A DNA stretch of 64,000 nt from NCBI RefSeq assembly GCF_049331405.1, contig NZ_CP186274.1, positions 992,001 to 1,056,000 on the forward strand. The letters run 5' to 3'. The notes below the pieces were generated by a model, which saw only the letters and a list, made by a program, of their open reading frames with translations, ran no database searches and was not told the DNA's origin. The DNA comes from PoT sp049331405 (lineage in GTDB: Bacteria; Planctomycetota; Planctomycetia; Isosphaerales; Isosphaeraceae). Below, piece after piece: positions 46,821 through 56,939 of the stretch. A program made the translations under genes and the position numbers. Each line of letters begins with the position of its first letter. Positions within the stretch are counted from its first letter, which is position 1.

Positions 46821-48215
46821 ATGACGCTCGGCGATTCTTCGACCAAAGATATGACCCCCCCACGCACCTCTCGCCGACAATTCGCCAGGGTCGTGGCGGG
46901 CACCGCCGTCGGCGCGTTCGCGGCCCCCGCCGTCGTGCGAGGGCGGAACCTGAACGAGAAGCTGAACCTCGCCATGATCGGCACCGGGGGACGCGGAGGC
47001 GATAATCTCGAATCGGTCTCGCCCGAGAAGAACGTCGCCCTCTACAACGTCAACATCGTCGCTCTCTGCGACGTCAACGAGCCGGCGCTCGCGCGAGCGG
47101 CCACGATCCACGCCAAGGCCCGCCAGTTCCAGGACTTCCGCAAGCTCTACGACCACGCCAAGGACTTCGACGCGGTCGTCGTCAGCACCACCGAGCACAC
47201 CCACGCCTTCGCCACGCTGCCGGCCCTGCTGCTCGGCAAGCACGTCTACTGCGAGAAGCCGCTGACGCACACCGTCTCCGAGGCCCGCAAGATCCGCCTC
47301 GCCGCCAACAAGGCCAAGGTCGCCACCCAGATGGGGATCCAGATCCACGCCGGCGACAACTATCGTCGCGTGGTCGAACTCGTCCAGTCGGGGGCTATCG
47401 GCTCGGTGAGCGAGGTTCACGTCTGGGTCAGCCGTGCCTGGGGGCGGCAGAGCCCCGAAGAAGCCGTGCGCAACGGCGACAGCGTCGCGGTGCTTGAGCG
47501 GCCCGAGGGCTCGACCCCGATTCCTTCCGGCCTCGACTGGGACCTCTGGATCGGCCCGATGCCCTCGCGTCCCTATCACAAGGTCTACTTGCCGGGTCCC
47601 AAATGGTACCGCTGGTGGGATTTCGGCAACGGCACGATGAGCGACCTCGGCAGCCACTGGATCGACCTCCCCTTCTGGGCGCTCAAGCTCCAGGCCCCCA
47701 AGACGATCGAGGCCGCCGGCCCGCCGCCCCATCCCGAACTCGCCCCGGCCTCGATGCGGGCGACGTACGAATACGCCGCGCGTGGCGACCTCGCCCCGGT
47801 CAAGCTGAGCTGGTATCAAGGTTCCGAGAAGCCCGAGCCCTGGCGCAAGGGCGAGATCCCCAAGTGGGACAGCGGCGTCCTCTTCGTCGGCGACAAGGGG
47901 ATGCTCCTGGCCGACTACGGCAAGTACAAGCTCTTGCCCGAGGACAAGTTCGCCGACTTCAAGCCCCCCGCGCCGACCATCCCCAATTCGATCGGCCATC
48001 ACGCCGAGTGGATCCACGCCTGCAAGACCGGCGCCCCAACCACTTGCAACTTCGAGTACTCTGGCTGGCTCACCGAGGCCAATCACCTAGGCAACGTCGC
48101 CTACCGCGTCGGCAAGAAGCTCGAGTGGGACGCCGAAGCCATGCGCGCCACCAACGCCCCCGAGGCCGACGCCTTCATCACCCTGCCCTATCGCAAGGGT
48201 TGGTCGCTCGGCTGA
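46821..48215 (+). CDS. Gfo/Idh/MocA-family oxidoreductase, Tat-exported
   Basis: The 464-residue protein has a twin-arginine leader (SRRQFARVVAGTAVG, about residues 17-32), a Rossmann NAD(P) fold (NLAMIGTGGRGG, about residue 53) and the EKPLTHT block with the Lys typical of the family (about residue 148). The C-terminal half has the family's alpha/beta domain. It would oxidise or reduce a sugar derivative outside the cytoplasm. The start follows a leader with no strong ribosome site; a second ATG at residue 11 is possible. Confidence 0.92.
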   Translation: MTLGDSSTKDMTPPRTSRRQFARVVAGTAVGAFAAPAVVRGRNLNEKLNLAMIGTGGRGGDNLESVSPEKNVALYNVNIVALCDVNEPALARAATIHAKARQFQDFRKLYDHAKDFDAVVVSTTEHTHAFATLPALLLGKHVYCEKPLTHTVSEARKIRLAANKAKVATQMGIQIHAGDNYRRVVELVQSGAIGSVSEVHVWVSRAWGRQSPEEAVRNGDSVAVLERPEGSTPIPSGLDWDLWIGPMPSRPYHKVYLPGPKWYRWWDFGNGTMSDLGSHWIDLPFWALKLQAPKTIEAAGPPPHPELAPASMRATYEYAARGDLAPVKLSWYQGSEKPEPWRKGEIPKWDSGVLFVGDKGMLLADYGKYKLLPEDKFADFKPPAPTIPNSIGHHAEWIHACKTGAPTTCNFEYSGWLTEANHLGNVAYRVGKKLEWDAEAMRATNAPEADAFITLPYRKGWSLG

Positions 48216-48233
48216 GGCAAGTTGTGTCGAAAC

Positions 48234-48267
48234 CCCCACGCTTGCCGAGGCATCGGCAAGCGTGGGG
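48234..48267. terminator. Terminator after the oxidoreductase gene
   Basis: A 15-bp perfect stem (CCCCACGCTTGCCGA and complement) with a 4-nt loop (GGCA), 19 nt after the stop. No U-tract. Confidence 0.7.
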
Positions 48268-48412
48268 ACACGGTTAACGAGTTTAGAGCTTTGTTGTCAT
48301 GATATATGCTCCTATCTGGAGTTAACGGTGCCTCTTGTCGGCCCGATAGCGGCATGGTACTTGCGTCTCCGATCATGAGATTCCAAGGGACTCATGATCG
48401 GAGGCAAATGCG

Positions 48413-48868
48413 ATGACCGACGGTGGAACACGCTGGGCGAACGCCCTGCTGAGCGGACTGGCCGGTGCAACGGCCCTGACGCTCGTGCATGAGTCGGTGC
48501 GTCGGATTCGTTCCGACGCGCCGAGGATGGACACCCTAGGGCGTCGGGCGATCGCCTCGGGGATGGAGGCGGTCGGGATCGAGCCGCCGGCCGGGGATGA
48601 AATGCAGGCCGTGGCGCTCGCCGGCGACATGGTGAGCAATACGCTCTTCTATGCGCTGGTCGGGCTGGGGAAGCCCTCGGGGGCGATTGCGAGGGGAGCC
48701 GCGCTCGGTGCTGTCGCGGGATTAGGGGCGGCCACCTTGCCGCCGCTGATGGGCCTCGGGCATCGGCCGGGGGCTCGGACCACGCAGACGGCGGTGATGA
48801 CGGTCGGCTGGTATCTCGCGGGTGGGCTCGCCGCGGGGGCCGCGCATCGCCTGCTGACGTCCCGATAG
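48413..48868 (+). CDS. Small membrane protein, 151 residues
   Basis: The protein has four hydrophobic stretches (about residues 9-25, 68-84, 90-110 and 126-146) separated by charged parts, with Gly-rich helices (RGAALGAVAGLGAATLPPLMG). No family recognised. The start at 48413 is chosen with AGGCAAATGCG upstream. Bases 48869-49005 hold no gene. Confidence 0.6.
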   Translation: MTDGGTRWANALLSGLAGATALTLVHESVRRIRSDAPRMDTLGRRAIASGMEAVGIEPPAGDEMQAVALAGDMVSNTLFYALVGLGKPSGAIARGAALGAVAGLGAATLPPLMGLGHRPGARTTQTAVMTVGWYLAGGLAAGAAHRLLTSR

Positions 48869-49005
48869 GGGCGAGGGCCTCAACCCGCCAGCTTCGAGGA
48901 GACGGACGAGCCAGGGCGTAGCGCTCGGCGATTCCTGCCCGAAGGCCCTGCCGATTGCTCGCCAGGGCCATTCGTCGAACAGAAATTGCTTATGACAACA
49001 CAAAA

Positions 49006-50286
49006 TCAAGCCAGGGGATTGACCGTCGCGAGCTGGCCCGCCTTGACGTAGCCTCCTTGCATCACGGCGACGAACCTCGATCGGTCCTCGATGATCGCGA
49101 TGTCGGCGAGGACGTCGCCGTCGACGACCAGGACGTCGGCGAGCTTGCCGGGCTCGAGGGTGCCGAACTCGTGGCTCCGGCCCATGATCTCGGCGCCGGT
49201 CTTGGTGGCGCAGACGAGGGTCTCTTGCGGGGTGAAGCCGACGTACTTGACGAAGAAGGTCAGCTCCTTGGCGTAGTCTCCGTGCGGATTCCAGGCGAAG
49301 CCGTAATCGCCCCCCATGCCGACCCGGCCGCCGGCCTTGAGGATCATCCTGGCGCTCTCGGCGCCGCCGTCGAGCGTCTCCTGATGGCCGTCGACGACCC
49401 TCTGCGGCATCCCGAAGCCGGGGCCCTTCTCGATGCTGGCGAACTCGAACTGGAGCGCGGGGACGCAGGGGACGTCGCGCCCGAGCATCAGGTCCAGGGC
49501 CTCCTGGTCCATGAACGTGGCGTGCTCGAGGCAGTCGAACCCCGCGCGGAGGGCGTTCTTGATCCCGAGGTTGGCCCGGCAGTGGCCGGTGACCTTGCGG
49601 TGGTAATTGTGAGCCTCGGCGACGACGGCCTCCATCTCATCGAAGGTCATGCAGAGGGTGTGGTGGTCGGCCGAGTCGGGCGCGGCGGCGTCGCCGGTGG
49701 GATACGTCTTGATCCACTCGACGCCGTCCTTGACGAGCTTGCGGACGGCCTTGCGGGCCTCGTCGCGGCCGTTGATGAGGAGGATCAGGCCTTCCATGCC
49801 GAGCTTGAGGTGTTCGGAGTTCCAGTCCATGAGCCCGCCTGCGCCGCAGATCTCGCGGCCGTTGGCGGCGAGCCGGGGGCCGGGGATCAGGTCGTTCTCG
49901 ATCGCCTTCTTGAGCCAGACGTCGATGTTGTGCAGGCTCCCGCCGCTCCTGGCCGACGTATAGCCGCACTCGAGCGCGAGCTTGGCGTTGCAGGCCGCGA
50001 GCAGGGTGACGTACTCGACAGGGTACTTGATGTCGAGGTCGGCCAGCTCGGCGACGTTGAAGTAGGTGGGGTGGAAGTGGGCCTCGACCAGCCCCGGCAG
50101 GATCGTCCCCCCCTTGGCGTCGATCCGGCGGGCGTCGGGCGGGACCTCGGGGGCGCCGAGTGCCGGGCCGGCGTAGGCGATCAGGCCGTCCTTGACCACC
50201 ACGACGCCGTCCGGCACGGGCGCCTTGCCCGTGCCGTCGAAGATCTGACCGTTGCCGATGAGCGTGGTCCCTGGCGCGTTCTTCAT
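49006..50286 (-). CDS. Metal-dependent amidohydrolase (imidazolonepropionase-like)
   Basis: The 426-residue protein has no signal peptide. The metal-binding HxH appears as AHFHP (about residue 70). Later His residues are in VTGHCRANLG and LEHATFMD, and the catalytic Asp is in GMGGDYGFAW. It belongs to the amidohydrolase superfamily that includes imidazolonepropionase-like and prolidase-like enzymes and would hydrolyse a cyclic or linear amide. It starts 13 nt after the end of the alpha/beta hydrolase gene and is probably co-transcribed with it. Confidence 0.88.
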   Translation of the reverse strand: MKNAPGTTLIGNGQIFDGTGKAPVPDGVVVVKDGLIAYAGPALGAPEVPPDARRIDAKGGTILPGLVEAHFHPTYFNVAELADLDIKYPVEYVTLLAACNAKLALECGYTSARSGGSLHNIDVWLKKAIENDLIPGPRLAANGREICGAGGLMDWNSEHLKLGMEGLILLINGRDEARKAVRKLVKDGVEWIKTYPTGDAAAPDSADHHTLCMTFDEMEAVVAEAHNYHRKVTGHCRANLGIKNALRAGFDCLEHATFMDQEALDLMLGRDVPCVPALQFEFASIEKGPGFGMPQRVVDGHQETLDGGAESARMILKAGGRVGMGGDYGFAWNPHGDYAKELTFFVKYVGFTPQETLVCATKTGAEIMGRSHEFGTLEPGKLADVLVVDGDVLADIAIIEDRSRFVAVMQGGYVKAGQLATVNPLA

Positions 50287-50299
50287 GACTGGCCTCTCC

Positions 50300-51157
50300 T
50301 CAATCGAGCGAGGCGAGGAAGGGCACGACCAGCCTCGCCATCGCCTCGCTCGCGTTGCCGTGGATGTTGTGGCCGATGCCCCGGAGCTTGATCGCGAGGC
50401 ACTCGCGGATCAGGCCCTTCGCCCTGGAGGCGAGGGCATCGGGCAGGAGCCCGCCGACGGCCTCGTCGGCCTGGATCAAGAGGGTCGGGCATTTGATCTT
50501 GTGGAGGATCGCCGACACATCGAAGCCGTCGAGCCAGCGCCCGGCGAGCGGCGGCGCGAGGACTTCCGGGGCGAGCTGCTTGAGCCCCGCCGCGATGACC
50601 CGCAAGGCCACGGCATCGCGGATCTCGCCGAGCCGGACGAGGTTCTCATGACCGGGGGCCGGGACGAGCGACTCCGAGAGCTCGGCGACGATCTCGGGGA
50701 TCGGCCGGGTCGAGCCCGCGTGGCGGAGGTAGACCCGGAACATGGCCGGGAAGGGGGTCTCGGCCAGCATCGGCCCGGCGACCTCGAGCGGCGGATCCTC
50801 GAGCACCAACGCCTTGACCCGCTCTGGCGCCTCGGCGGCGACCGCCGCGGCGACGTTCCCCCCCAGCGAGTGCCCGATCAGGATCGCCGGCTCGCCGATC
50901 CCTCGCCTGAGGAAGTCGACCACGTCCGGGACGTAGTCGGCCACCCGGTATCCGCCGGGCACGCGGGCGGATCGGCCGTGGCCGCGGAGGTCGAGCGAGA
51001 CGCTCCGCCAGCGCGGGGCGAGCGAAGGGATCAGGGTCAGCCAGTCCTGCCAGCGCCTGGTGACGCCGTGCAGCATGACGACCGGGGGCAGCCCCTCCGG
51101 GCACGCCCCAAAATTCAGCTTGATCCCCGCGTTGGTGAGGAACTCATGCTCGCGCAT
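50300..51157 (-). CDS. Alpha/beta hydrolase
   Basis: The 285-residue protein shows the alpha/beta-hydrolase set: PPVVMLHGVTRRW (oxyanion region), DLRGHGRS, the nucleophile elbow GHSLGGN (about residue 114) and a late His in a GIGHNIHG block. No signal peptide. The start at 51157 is selected because the conserved fold begins there; earlier in-frame residues are low-complexity. It is upstream of and close to the amidohydrolase, suggesting a two-step hydrolytic pathway. Substrate unknown. Confidence 0.88.
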   Translation of the reverse strand: MREHEFLTNAGIKLNFGACPEGLPPVVMLHGVTRRWQDWLTLIPSLAPRWRSVSLDLRGHGRSARVPGGYRVADYVPDVVDFLRRGIGEPAILIGHSLGGNVAAAVAAEAPERVKALVLEDPPLEVAGPMLAETPFPAMFRVYLRHAGSTRPIPEIVAELSESLVPAPGHENLVRLGEIRDAVALRVIAAGLKQLAPEVLAPPLAGRWLDGFDVSAILHKIKCPTLLIQADEAVGGLLPDALASRAKGLIRECLAIKLRGIGHNIHGNASEAMARLVVPFLASLD

Positions 51158-51608
51158 CGGGTGGAACTTTCGATAACGAGGCCCGGGGCGATTCGACGCC
51201 GTCCATCCGACCAAGGACGGCGGAAGCCTTCGCAGGGGCCAATGCTGGCGGGGGTTAGCCTCTCGTATGGGGGAGATTGTAGGGCCAACGGATCTCTCGA
51301 AGCCAGAGGTCAGCGGCTCCAAACCGTTGCTTCTCCGAGACCGATCTTGGTGTCGCGACCGGTGAGCGGAGGCCTAACGGTCGCGACGTTATGCCCTAAG
51401 GTGGCCGGTCCCACCTATGCCTCGCCGGCCGTCCCGCGCACAATGGCTCGAGTCTCGCGCCCGCATCCCGGAGGCGATCGATGCCCGGATCGCCCGGATG
51501 TCGGAGGTCGGCGCGGGAACCTCGCCCTCGTTCTCGGTCACACACGAACGCAGCCGCCGGACCCCCCAAGGCGAGGTCTCTCTCCCTTTGACACCGAGGT
51601 GTTCACTG

Positions 51609-54600
51609 ATGATTCTACCGCGACAGCGACGGCAAGGGGGTTCCCCCGGCTCGCTAGCCCTGGGGGCCCTGCTGCTCTGCGGGGCGATCCTGTGCGGGTT
51701 CCCCGCGAAGGCGGCCGACGCCCTCTTCTCTCGCGATAACCTCATCGCCTGGTGCATCGTCCCGTTCGACTCCAAGAAGCGTGCGCCGGAGGAACGCGCG
51801 GCGATGCTCCAGAAGCTCGGGTTCAAGCACTTCGCCTACGACTGGCGGGGCGAGCACATCCCGACCTTCGACGCCGAGGTCGAGGCCCTCAAGCGTCACG
51901 GAGTCGCCCTCGACGCTTTCTGGGCCCCCGGCGTCCTGAACAACGACACGAGGACCATCCTCGACCTGCTCAAGCGTCACAAGCTCACGACGCAGCTCTG
52001 GGTCCTCCTCGACTTCGGGCCCGACCTCGCGACGGGCGCCGAGCAGGAGCGCAGGGTGAATGAGGCCGCGAAGCAGTTGAAGCCGCTCGCCGACGAGGCG
52101 AACAAGATCGGCTCCAAGCTCGCGCTCTACAACCACGGCGGCTGGTTCGGCGAGCCCGAGAATCAGCTCGAGATCATCGCCAAGCTGAAGGAGCAGGGGG
52201 TCAACAACGTCGGCCTCGTCTACAACCTCCACCACGGCCACGACCACCTCGACCGCTTCCCCGCGCTCCTCGAGAAGATCAAGCCGCATCTGCTCTCGCT
52301 CAACCTCAACGGTTCGGATCCGGGCGGCGACAAGGTCGGCCGCAAGATCCTCCCCTTGGGCCAGGGTTCGCGCGACCTCGAACTCCTCAAGGTCATCCAG
52401 AAGAGCGGCTACAAGGGGCCCATCGGGATCCTAGGCCACACGATGGACGACGCCGAGGAGCGCCTGCAGGATAACCTCGACGGCCTCGACTGGCTCCTGC
52501 CCCAGCTCGACGGCAAGCCCGCCGGCCCCGCGCCGAAGCCGAGGACTCCTGTTCCGCCGGCGCCTCCGGGCGCCAAGGCGGCTGCCCCGGCTCCGCCCAC
52601 GGATGTCCCGCCCCTCAACCCCGAGCAATCCCAGCAGGTGTCGAGCCTGCTCGCGGAGGCCAAGGCGCACGGCGATGCCGTGCGCGGGGCCGACGTCTTC
52701 GCCGATGCCCGGTTCGGCTGCCTCTCCTGCCATAAGGTGGGGAGGCAGGGGGGGACGATCGGCCCCGACCTCTCGACCGTCGGGCGCTGCGTGCCGCATG
52801 ACCAGATCATCGAGTCCTTGCTCTGGCCGGGCAGGACCATCAAGGCGGGGTATGCCGCCACCATCATCGCCCTGTCCGACGGCAAGATCGTCCAGGGCTA
52901 TAAGGTCGCAGAGGACGACAAGGCGATCTCCCTGCGCGAGGCCGCGACGGACACCGTCCTGAAGGTCGCCCGTGCCGACATCGAGGAGATCCGCGAGCAG
53001 GGGACCCTGATGCCCGACGGCCTCGTCGCCTCGATGACGACGCAGCAGCGCCACGACCTAGCCCGCTTCCTGACCGAGCTGGGCGGACCCGGAGGCGCCG
53101 GCGCCGAGGCGAGGCTCGAGCACGCCCACACCCCCGTCGTATTCGCCTATGACAAGAAGCCGATCCGCCCCGAGCTCTGGCCCAACGCCGTCCATCCGGT
53201 GAACCGGGATCGCGTCTACGACTTCTATGCCAAGGAGGCCGAGTTCGCCGTCAAGCTGCCGACCCTCCCCGCCCTGCTGCCCGCCTACCCGGGGCTCGAC
53301 GGCGGCACCTACGGCCACTGGGGCAACCAGAACGAGGACACCTGGAAGGACGCCCGCTGGAACGACTCCGACCTGGGCACCGTGCTATCCGGCGTCTATC
53401 GAGGCCCCGACCTCGTCGTGCCGAAGTCCGTCTGCGTCCGGCTCGGCGACAAGGGGGAGATGGCCGCCTGCTTCAACCCCCAGACCCTCTGCTTCGAGGC
53501 CCTCTGGCAAGGGGGATTCGTCCGCTTCTCCGAGGTCCGTCACGGTTTCATGGAAGGCCTCATCCCCGTCGGGACGATGCTGCCCCGGCCCGAGGGCAAG
53601 GCCCCCGAAAAAGACTTCCGGTATCATGGCTTCTACCGTCATGGCAAACGTGTGGTCTTCTCCTACCGCATTGGCGACGTGGAAATGCTCGACGCCCCCT
53701 GGGTCGAGGACGGCAAGTTCACGAGGGTCGTCGGGCCCGCCGAGGGGCATCCCCTCGCCGCCCTGACGCGAGGTGGCTCCCCGCAGTGGCCGCAGGTCCT
53801 CGAGACGAAGGGCTCCCTCGGCACGAACCGACCCTACGCCGTCGACACTCTCAGCCTTCCCGCAAAGAACCCCTGGAACGCCCTCTTCTTCATCGGCGAT
53901 CACGACTTCTTCCCCGACGGCACCGCCATGATCTGCACCATGCAGGGGGACGTCTGGCGCGTCGAGGGGATCGACGACACGCTCGAGCACGTTCGCTGGC
54001 GTCGCTTCGCCACCGGAATCCACCAAGGGCTCGGCCTGCTCGTCGTCGACGGCAAGGTCCACGTCCTGGGCCGCGACCAGATCACCCGCCTGCATGACCT
54101 CGACGGCGACGGCGAGGCCGACTTCCACGAGTGCGTCAGCAACGCCTACGAGACCTCGCCGGGGGGCCACGACTTCATCGCCGGCCTCCAGCGCGACGCC
54201 GCCGGCGACTTCCTCACGGCCTCGAGCACCCAGGGGGTCATCCGGATCAGCCCTGATGGCAAGACGGTCAAGGTCATCGCCACCGGCTTCCGCAACCCGG
54301 ACGGCATCGGCCTCTCCCCCGACGGCGTGATCACCATCCCCTGCTCGGAGGGGGAATGGACCCCCTCCTCGATGGTCTGCGAGATCAAGCAAGGGGGCCA
54401 CTACGGCTACCGAGGCCCCAAGGACGGCAAGACGCCGGATCTGCCGCTGGTCTACCTCCCCCGAGGCCTGGATAACTCGAGCGGCGGCCAGGTGACGGTC
54501 ACGAGCGACCGCTGGGGACCGCTGCAGGGGCAGATGCTCCACCTCTCGTTCGGCACCGGCTCGTTCTTCCTCCTCCTCCGCGAGCAGGTCGACGGCCAGC

Positions 54601-55601
54601 CGCAGGGGGCCGTCGTGCAGATGCCGGGCGACTTCCTCTCCGGCGTCCATCGCGGCCGGTTCAACCCCAAGGATGGCCAGCTCTACGTCTCGGGCATGAC
54701 CGGGTGGGGCTCTTACACTCAGGCCGACGGCTGCTTCCAGCGCGTCCGCTACACGGGGGATCCCGTGCAGCTCCCCGTCGCCATCCACTCCCATCAGAAC
54801 GGCGTCCTGTTGACGTTCTCGTCGCCGATCGACCCGTCCGTCGCGGCCTTGCCGAAGAACCAGTTCGCCCAGGTCTGGAACTATCGCTATGGTGCGGCGT
54901 ATGGCTCGCAGGAGCTCTCGCCGAGGCACCCGGGCATGCCGGGGCACGACCCCCTGGCGATCCGCTCGGCGACGGTGCTCGACGACGGCCGCAACCTCTT
55001 CCTGGAGATCCCCGACCTCCAGCCGGTCAACCAGCTCCAACTCCACCTGCGGGTCGACGCGGGCGCGCCGCACGACATCTTCGCGACCGTGAACAAGCTC
55101 GCCGCCCCGTTCACCGGGATCCCGAACTACAAGCCGGTGGAGAAGACGATCGCCGCCCACCCGATCCTCAGCGACCTGGCCCAGGCGTCGAAGACCGTGC
55201 CGAACCCCTGGCGGTTCCCGATCGCGAACGCCCGCCCGGTCGTCGTCGAGGCCGGCAAGAATCTGACGTTCGCCACGCCGACGATCAACGTGAAGGCCGG
55301 CGAGCCGATCAAGCTCGTCTTCATGAACCCCGACGTGGTGCCCCACAACTGGGTCCTGATCAAGCCGGGCACGCTCCCCAAGGTCGGCGACCTCGTCAAC
55401 AAGATCGTCGCGGACCCCGACGCCGTCACCCGGCACTACATCCCCAAGACGGATGACGTCATCGCCGGGACCGACATGGTCTACCCGCAGGACCAGTTCC
55501 CGATCTACTTCAACGCGCCCGCCAAGCCGGGCCGTTACCCGTTCCTCTGCACCTTCCCCGGGCACTGGATGGTCATGAACGGGGTGATGATTGTCGAATG
55601 A
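51609..55601 (+). CDS. Secreted fusion: TIM barrel, cytochrome c, PVC propeller, azurin-like cupredoxin
   Basis: The 1330-residue protein has a signal peptide (about residues 1-36) and a xylose-isomerase-like TIM barrel (about 38-300). A Pro/Ala linker and a c-type haem site follow (CLSCH, Cys371-His375), then a DUF6797-like region (about 470-700) and a six-bladed PVC-type dehydrogenase propeller (about 720-1130). Last is an azurin-like domain with copper ligands His1246, Cys1314, His1319 and Met1323 (VPHNW and CTFPGHWMVM). It would be an exported sugar-converting and oxidising enzyme that carries its own electron acceptors. Start at 51609 gives the signal peptide. It is convergent with the GH99-like gene; the stops touch. 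Confidence 0.9.
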   Translation: MILPRQRRQGGSPGSLALGALLLCGAILCGFPAKAADALFSRDNLIAWCIVPFDSKKRAPEERAAMLQKLGFKHFAYDWRGEHIPTFDAEVEALKRHGVALDAFWAPGVLNNDTRTILDLLKRHKLTTQLWVLLDFGPDLATGAEQERRVNEAAKQLKPLADEANKIGSKLALYNHGGWFGEPENQLEIIAKLKEQGVNNVGLVYNLHHGHDHLDRFPALLEKIKPHLLSLNLNGSDPGGDKVGRKILPLGQGSRDLELLKVIQKSGYKGPIGILGHTMDDAEERLQDNLDGLDWLLPQLDGKPAGPAPKPRTPVPPAPPGAKAAAPAPPTDVPPLNPEQSQQVSSLLAEAKAHGDAVRGADVFADARFGCLSCHKVGRQGGTIGPDLSTVGRCVPHDQIIESLLWPGRTIKAGYAATIIALSDGKIVQGYKVAEDDKAISLREAATDTVLKVARADIEEIREQGTLMPDGLVASMTTQQRHDLARFLTELGGPGGAGAEARLEHAHTPVVFAYDKKPIRPELWPNAVHPVNRDRVYDFYAKEAEFAVKLPTLPALLPAYPGLDGGTYGHWGNQNEDTWKDARWNDSDLGTVLSGVYRGPDLVVPKSVCVRLGDKGEMAACFNPQTLCFEALWQGGFVRFSEVRHGFMEGLIPVGTMLPRPEGKAPEKDFRYHGFYRHGKRVVFSYRIGDVEMLDAPWVEDGKFTRVVGPAEGHPLAALTRGGSPQWPQVLETKGSLGTNRPYAVDTLSLPAKNPWNALFFIGDHDFFPDGTAMICTMQGDVWRVEGIDDTLEHVRWRRFATGIHQGLGLLVVDGKVHVLGRDQITRLHDLDGDGEADFHECVSNAYETSPGGHDFIAGLQRDAAGDFLTASSTQGVIRISPDGKTVKVIATGFRNPDGIGLSPDGVITIPCSEGEWTPSSMVCEIKQGGHYGYRGPKDGKTPDLPLVYLPRGLDNSSGGQVTVTSDRWGPLQGQMLHLSFGTGSFFLLLREQVDGQPQGAVVQMPGDFLSGVHRGRFNPKDGQLYVSGMTGWGSYTQADGCFQRVRYTGDPVQLPVAIHSHQNGVLLTFSSPIDPSVAALPKNQFAQVWNYRYGAAYGSQELSPRHPGMPGHDPLAIRSATVLDDGRNLFLEIPDLQPVNQLQLHLRVDAGAPHDIFATVNKLAAPFTGIPNYKPVEKTIAAHPILSDLAQASKTVPNPWRFPIANARPVVVEAGKNLTFATPTINVKAGEPIKLVFMNPDVVPHNWVLIKPGTLPKVGDLVNKIVADPDAVTRHYIPKTDDVIAGTDMVYPQDQFPIYFNAPAKPGRYPFLCTFPGHWMVMNGVMIVE

Positions 55602-56891
55602 TCAGGGCTTGATGGGGATCTCCGCCGAGGCCAGCCGTTGCTTGCGAAGCATCTTCGCGGCCTCGCCGGTCAGGCGGAGATACCAGTCGGATGGCAAGCC
55701 TTCATATCCGAGGAAATGAGCCTGGGTCGGCGGGGCGTTGGTCACCTTGAAGATGGCCGTCCCCTCGTCGACCTCGTCGAACATGGCGACGTAGACCGTG
55801 TCGACGCCGAGCTTCGACAGCTCGTGGAACTGCTCCCAGAAGAACCTGCCCCCGTTGCGGCCGAGCGCCGTGCTCCCCGCCGGCTTGCGCTGGAGGTTAT
55901 CCCAGCTGAAGCCCGGATAGACGACCGGATACCAGATCGGGCCCTGCTTCTCGCACTCGCGACGGTCCCTTGCCCAGTGGCCGGTCGACGCATGATGAAC
56001 CCCCTTGGAATCCCGGCCATAGTTGCCGACGTTCCAGGGTGAATATGCGTCGAACCGCTTGAAGAAGGCCTGCCAGTCTTTGTCGGGGTTCGTCCGCCAG
56101 TCCCAGTCGCCGCCGCCGACGAAGAAGGTCTGGTAGGGGCCGGGGGCTTTGAAGAAGTCGATGAGCCTGTTCGCCAGCTCGGCCGTCATGCGGTTATGCG
56201 AGTTCTTGTAGTAGAACCCGAACAACTCGACGACCGGCTTCCCCCCTTCGTGCAGGTAGCGCTCATCCTTCGTGATCCCCTCATCGACCAGACGTTTCCA
56301 GTCGGCCGTGACAACCTCATAGATCCGATCGGTGGGCATCCCCGAGATATCGTACGTCAGGGCCCAGGCCCGCCCCGTCTGCGCGGCGGCCTTGCGGACG
56401 TGATCCAGGACCCTGCGCCGTGAGGGATAATTCTCGGCCGCCGGTCCTCCCGGCAGGTCGACCGCGAAGTGCTGGAGCCAGGCACCGTCGATCCCGTAGT
56501 CGCGCATCCAGGAGAAGTGCCTGAGCACCGTCGCCGCCTGATCCGAGCTGAACAACTCGGCCGGCTTGCCGTCGGGATAGCTGAACCCGGGGGCCGCGAA
56601 CTTCTCGTCGGCGCCGTACTCGGTCATATCCGGCCACATCTCGAACGTGAGCGACCTCGGCGTGATCCGGTTCCCGTCCCGGCTCCAGTGCCGCCACCCC
56701 AGGCCGGCGGCATCCCCCGGGCATCGGAACCACCCTTGATATCCGCACATCACCTTGCCGCGGAATGTCTTCGCATCGACGACCTCGGCCTTCGGCGGCT
56801 GGCCCATTGCCAGCCCGGTGAGCCAGAGATTCAGGAGCAGCGCCGGCAGGAACCTTGCGACACCGAGGATGATTCGGAGAGTGTGGATCAT
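55602..56891 (-). CDS. Glycoside hydrolase family 71/99-like secreted protein
   Basis: The 429-residue protein has a signal peptide (about residues 1-28) and GH99/GH71-like blocks: GKVMCGYQGWFRCPGD, WMRDYGIDGAWLQHF (catalytic barrel region) and VYPGFSWDNL. These families act on alpha-mannans or alpha-1,3-glucans. ATG at 56891 is preferred to an upstream TTG. It is alone between convergent partners. Confidence 0.85.
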   Translation of the reverse strand: MIHTLRIILGVARFLPALLLNLWLTGLAMGQPPKAEVVDAKTFRGKVMCGYQGWFRCPGDAAGLGWRHWSRDGNRITPRSLTFEMWPDMTEYGADEKFAAPGFSYPDGKPAELFSSDQAATVLRHFSWMRDYGIDGAWLQHFAVDLPGGPAAENYPSRRRVLDHVRKAAAQTGRAWALTYDISGMPTDRIYEVVTADWKRLVDEGITKDERYLHEGGKPVVELFGFYYKNSHNRMTAELANRLIDFFKAPGPYQTFFVGGGDWDWRTNPDKDWQAFFKRFDAYSPWNVGNYGRDSKGVHHASTGHWARDRRECEKQGPIWYPVVYPGFSWDNLQRKPAGSTALGRNGGRFFWEQFHELSKLGVDTVYVAMFDEVDEGTAIFKVTNAPPTQAHFLGYEGLPSDWYLRLTGEAAKMLRKQRLASAEIPIKP

Positions 56892-56939
56892 GGTGGTGTT
56901 GCTGTGATTTATCAAAGAGTGTTCATTGGAATGGTGAAA

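Noticed and set aside
53385..55565. A 726-residue minus-strand frame opposite the TIM-barrel fusion
   Set aside because: Shadow frame; the plus strand shows haem and copper motifs in order and good codon use.
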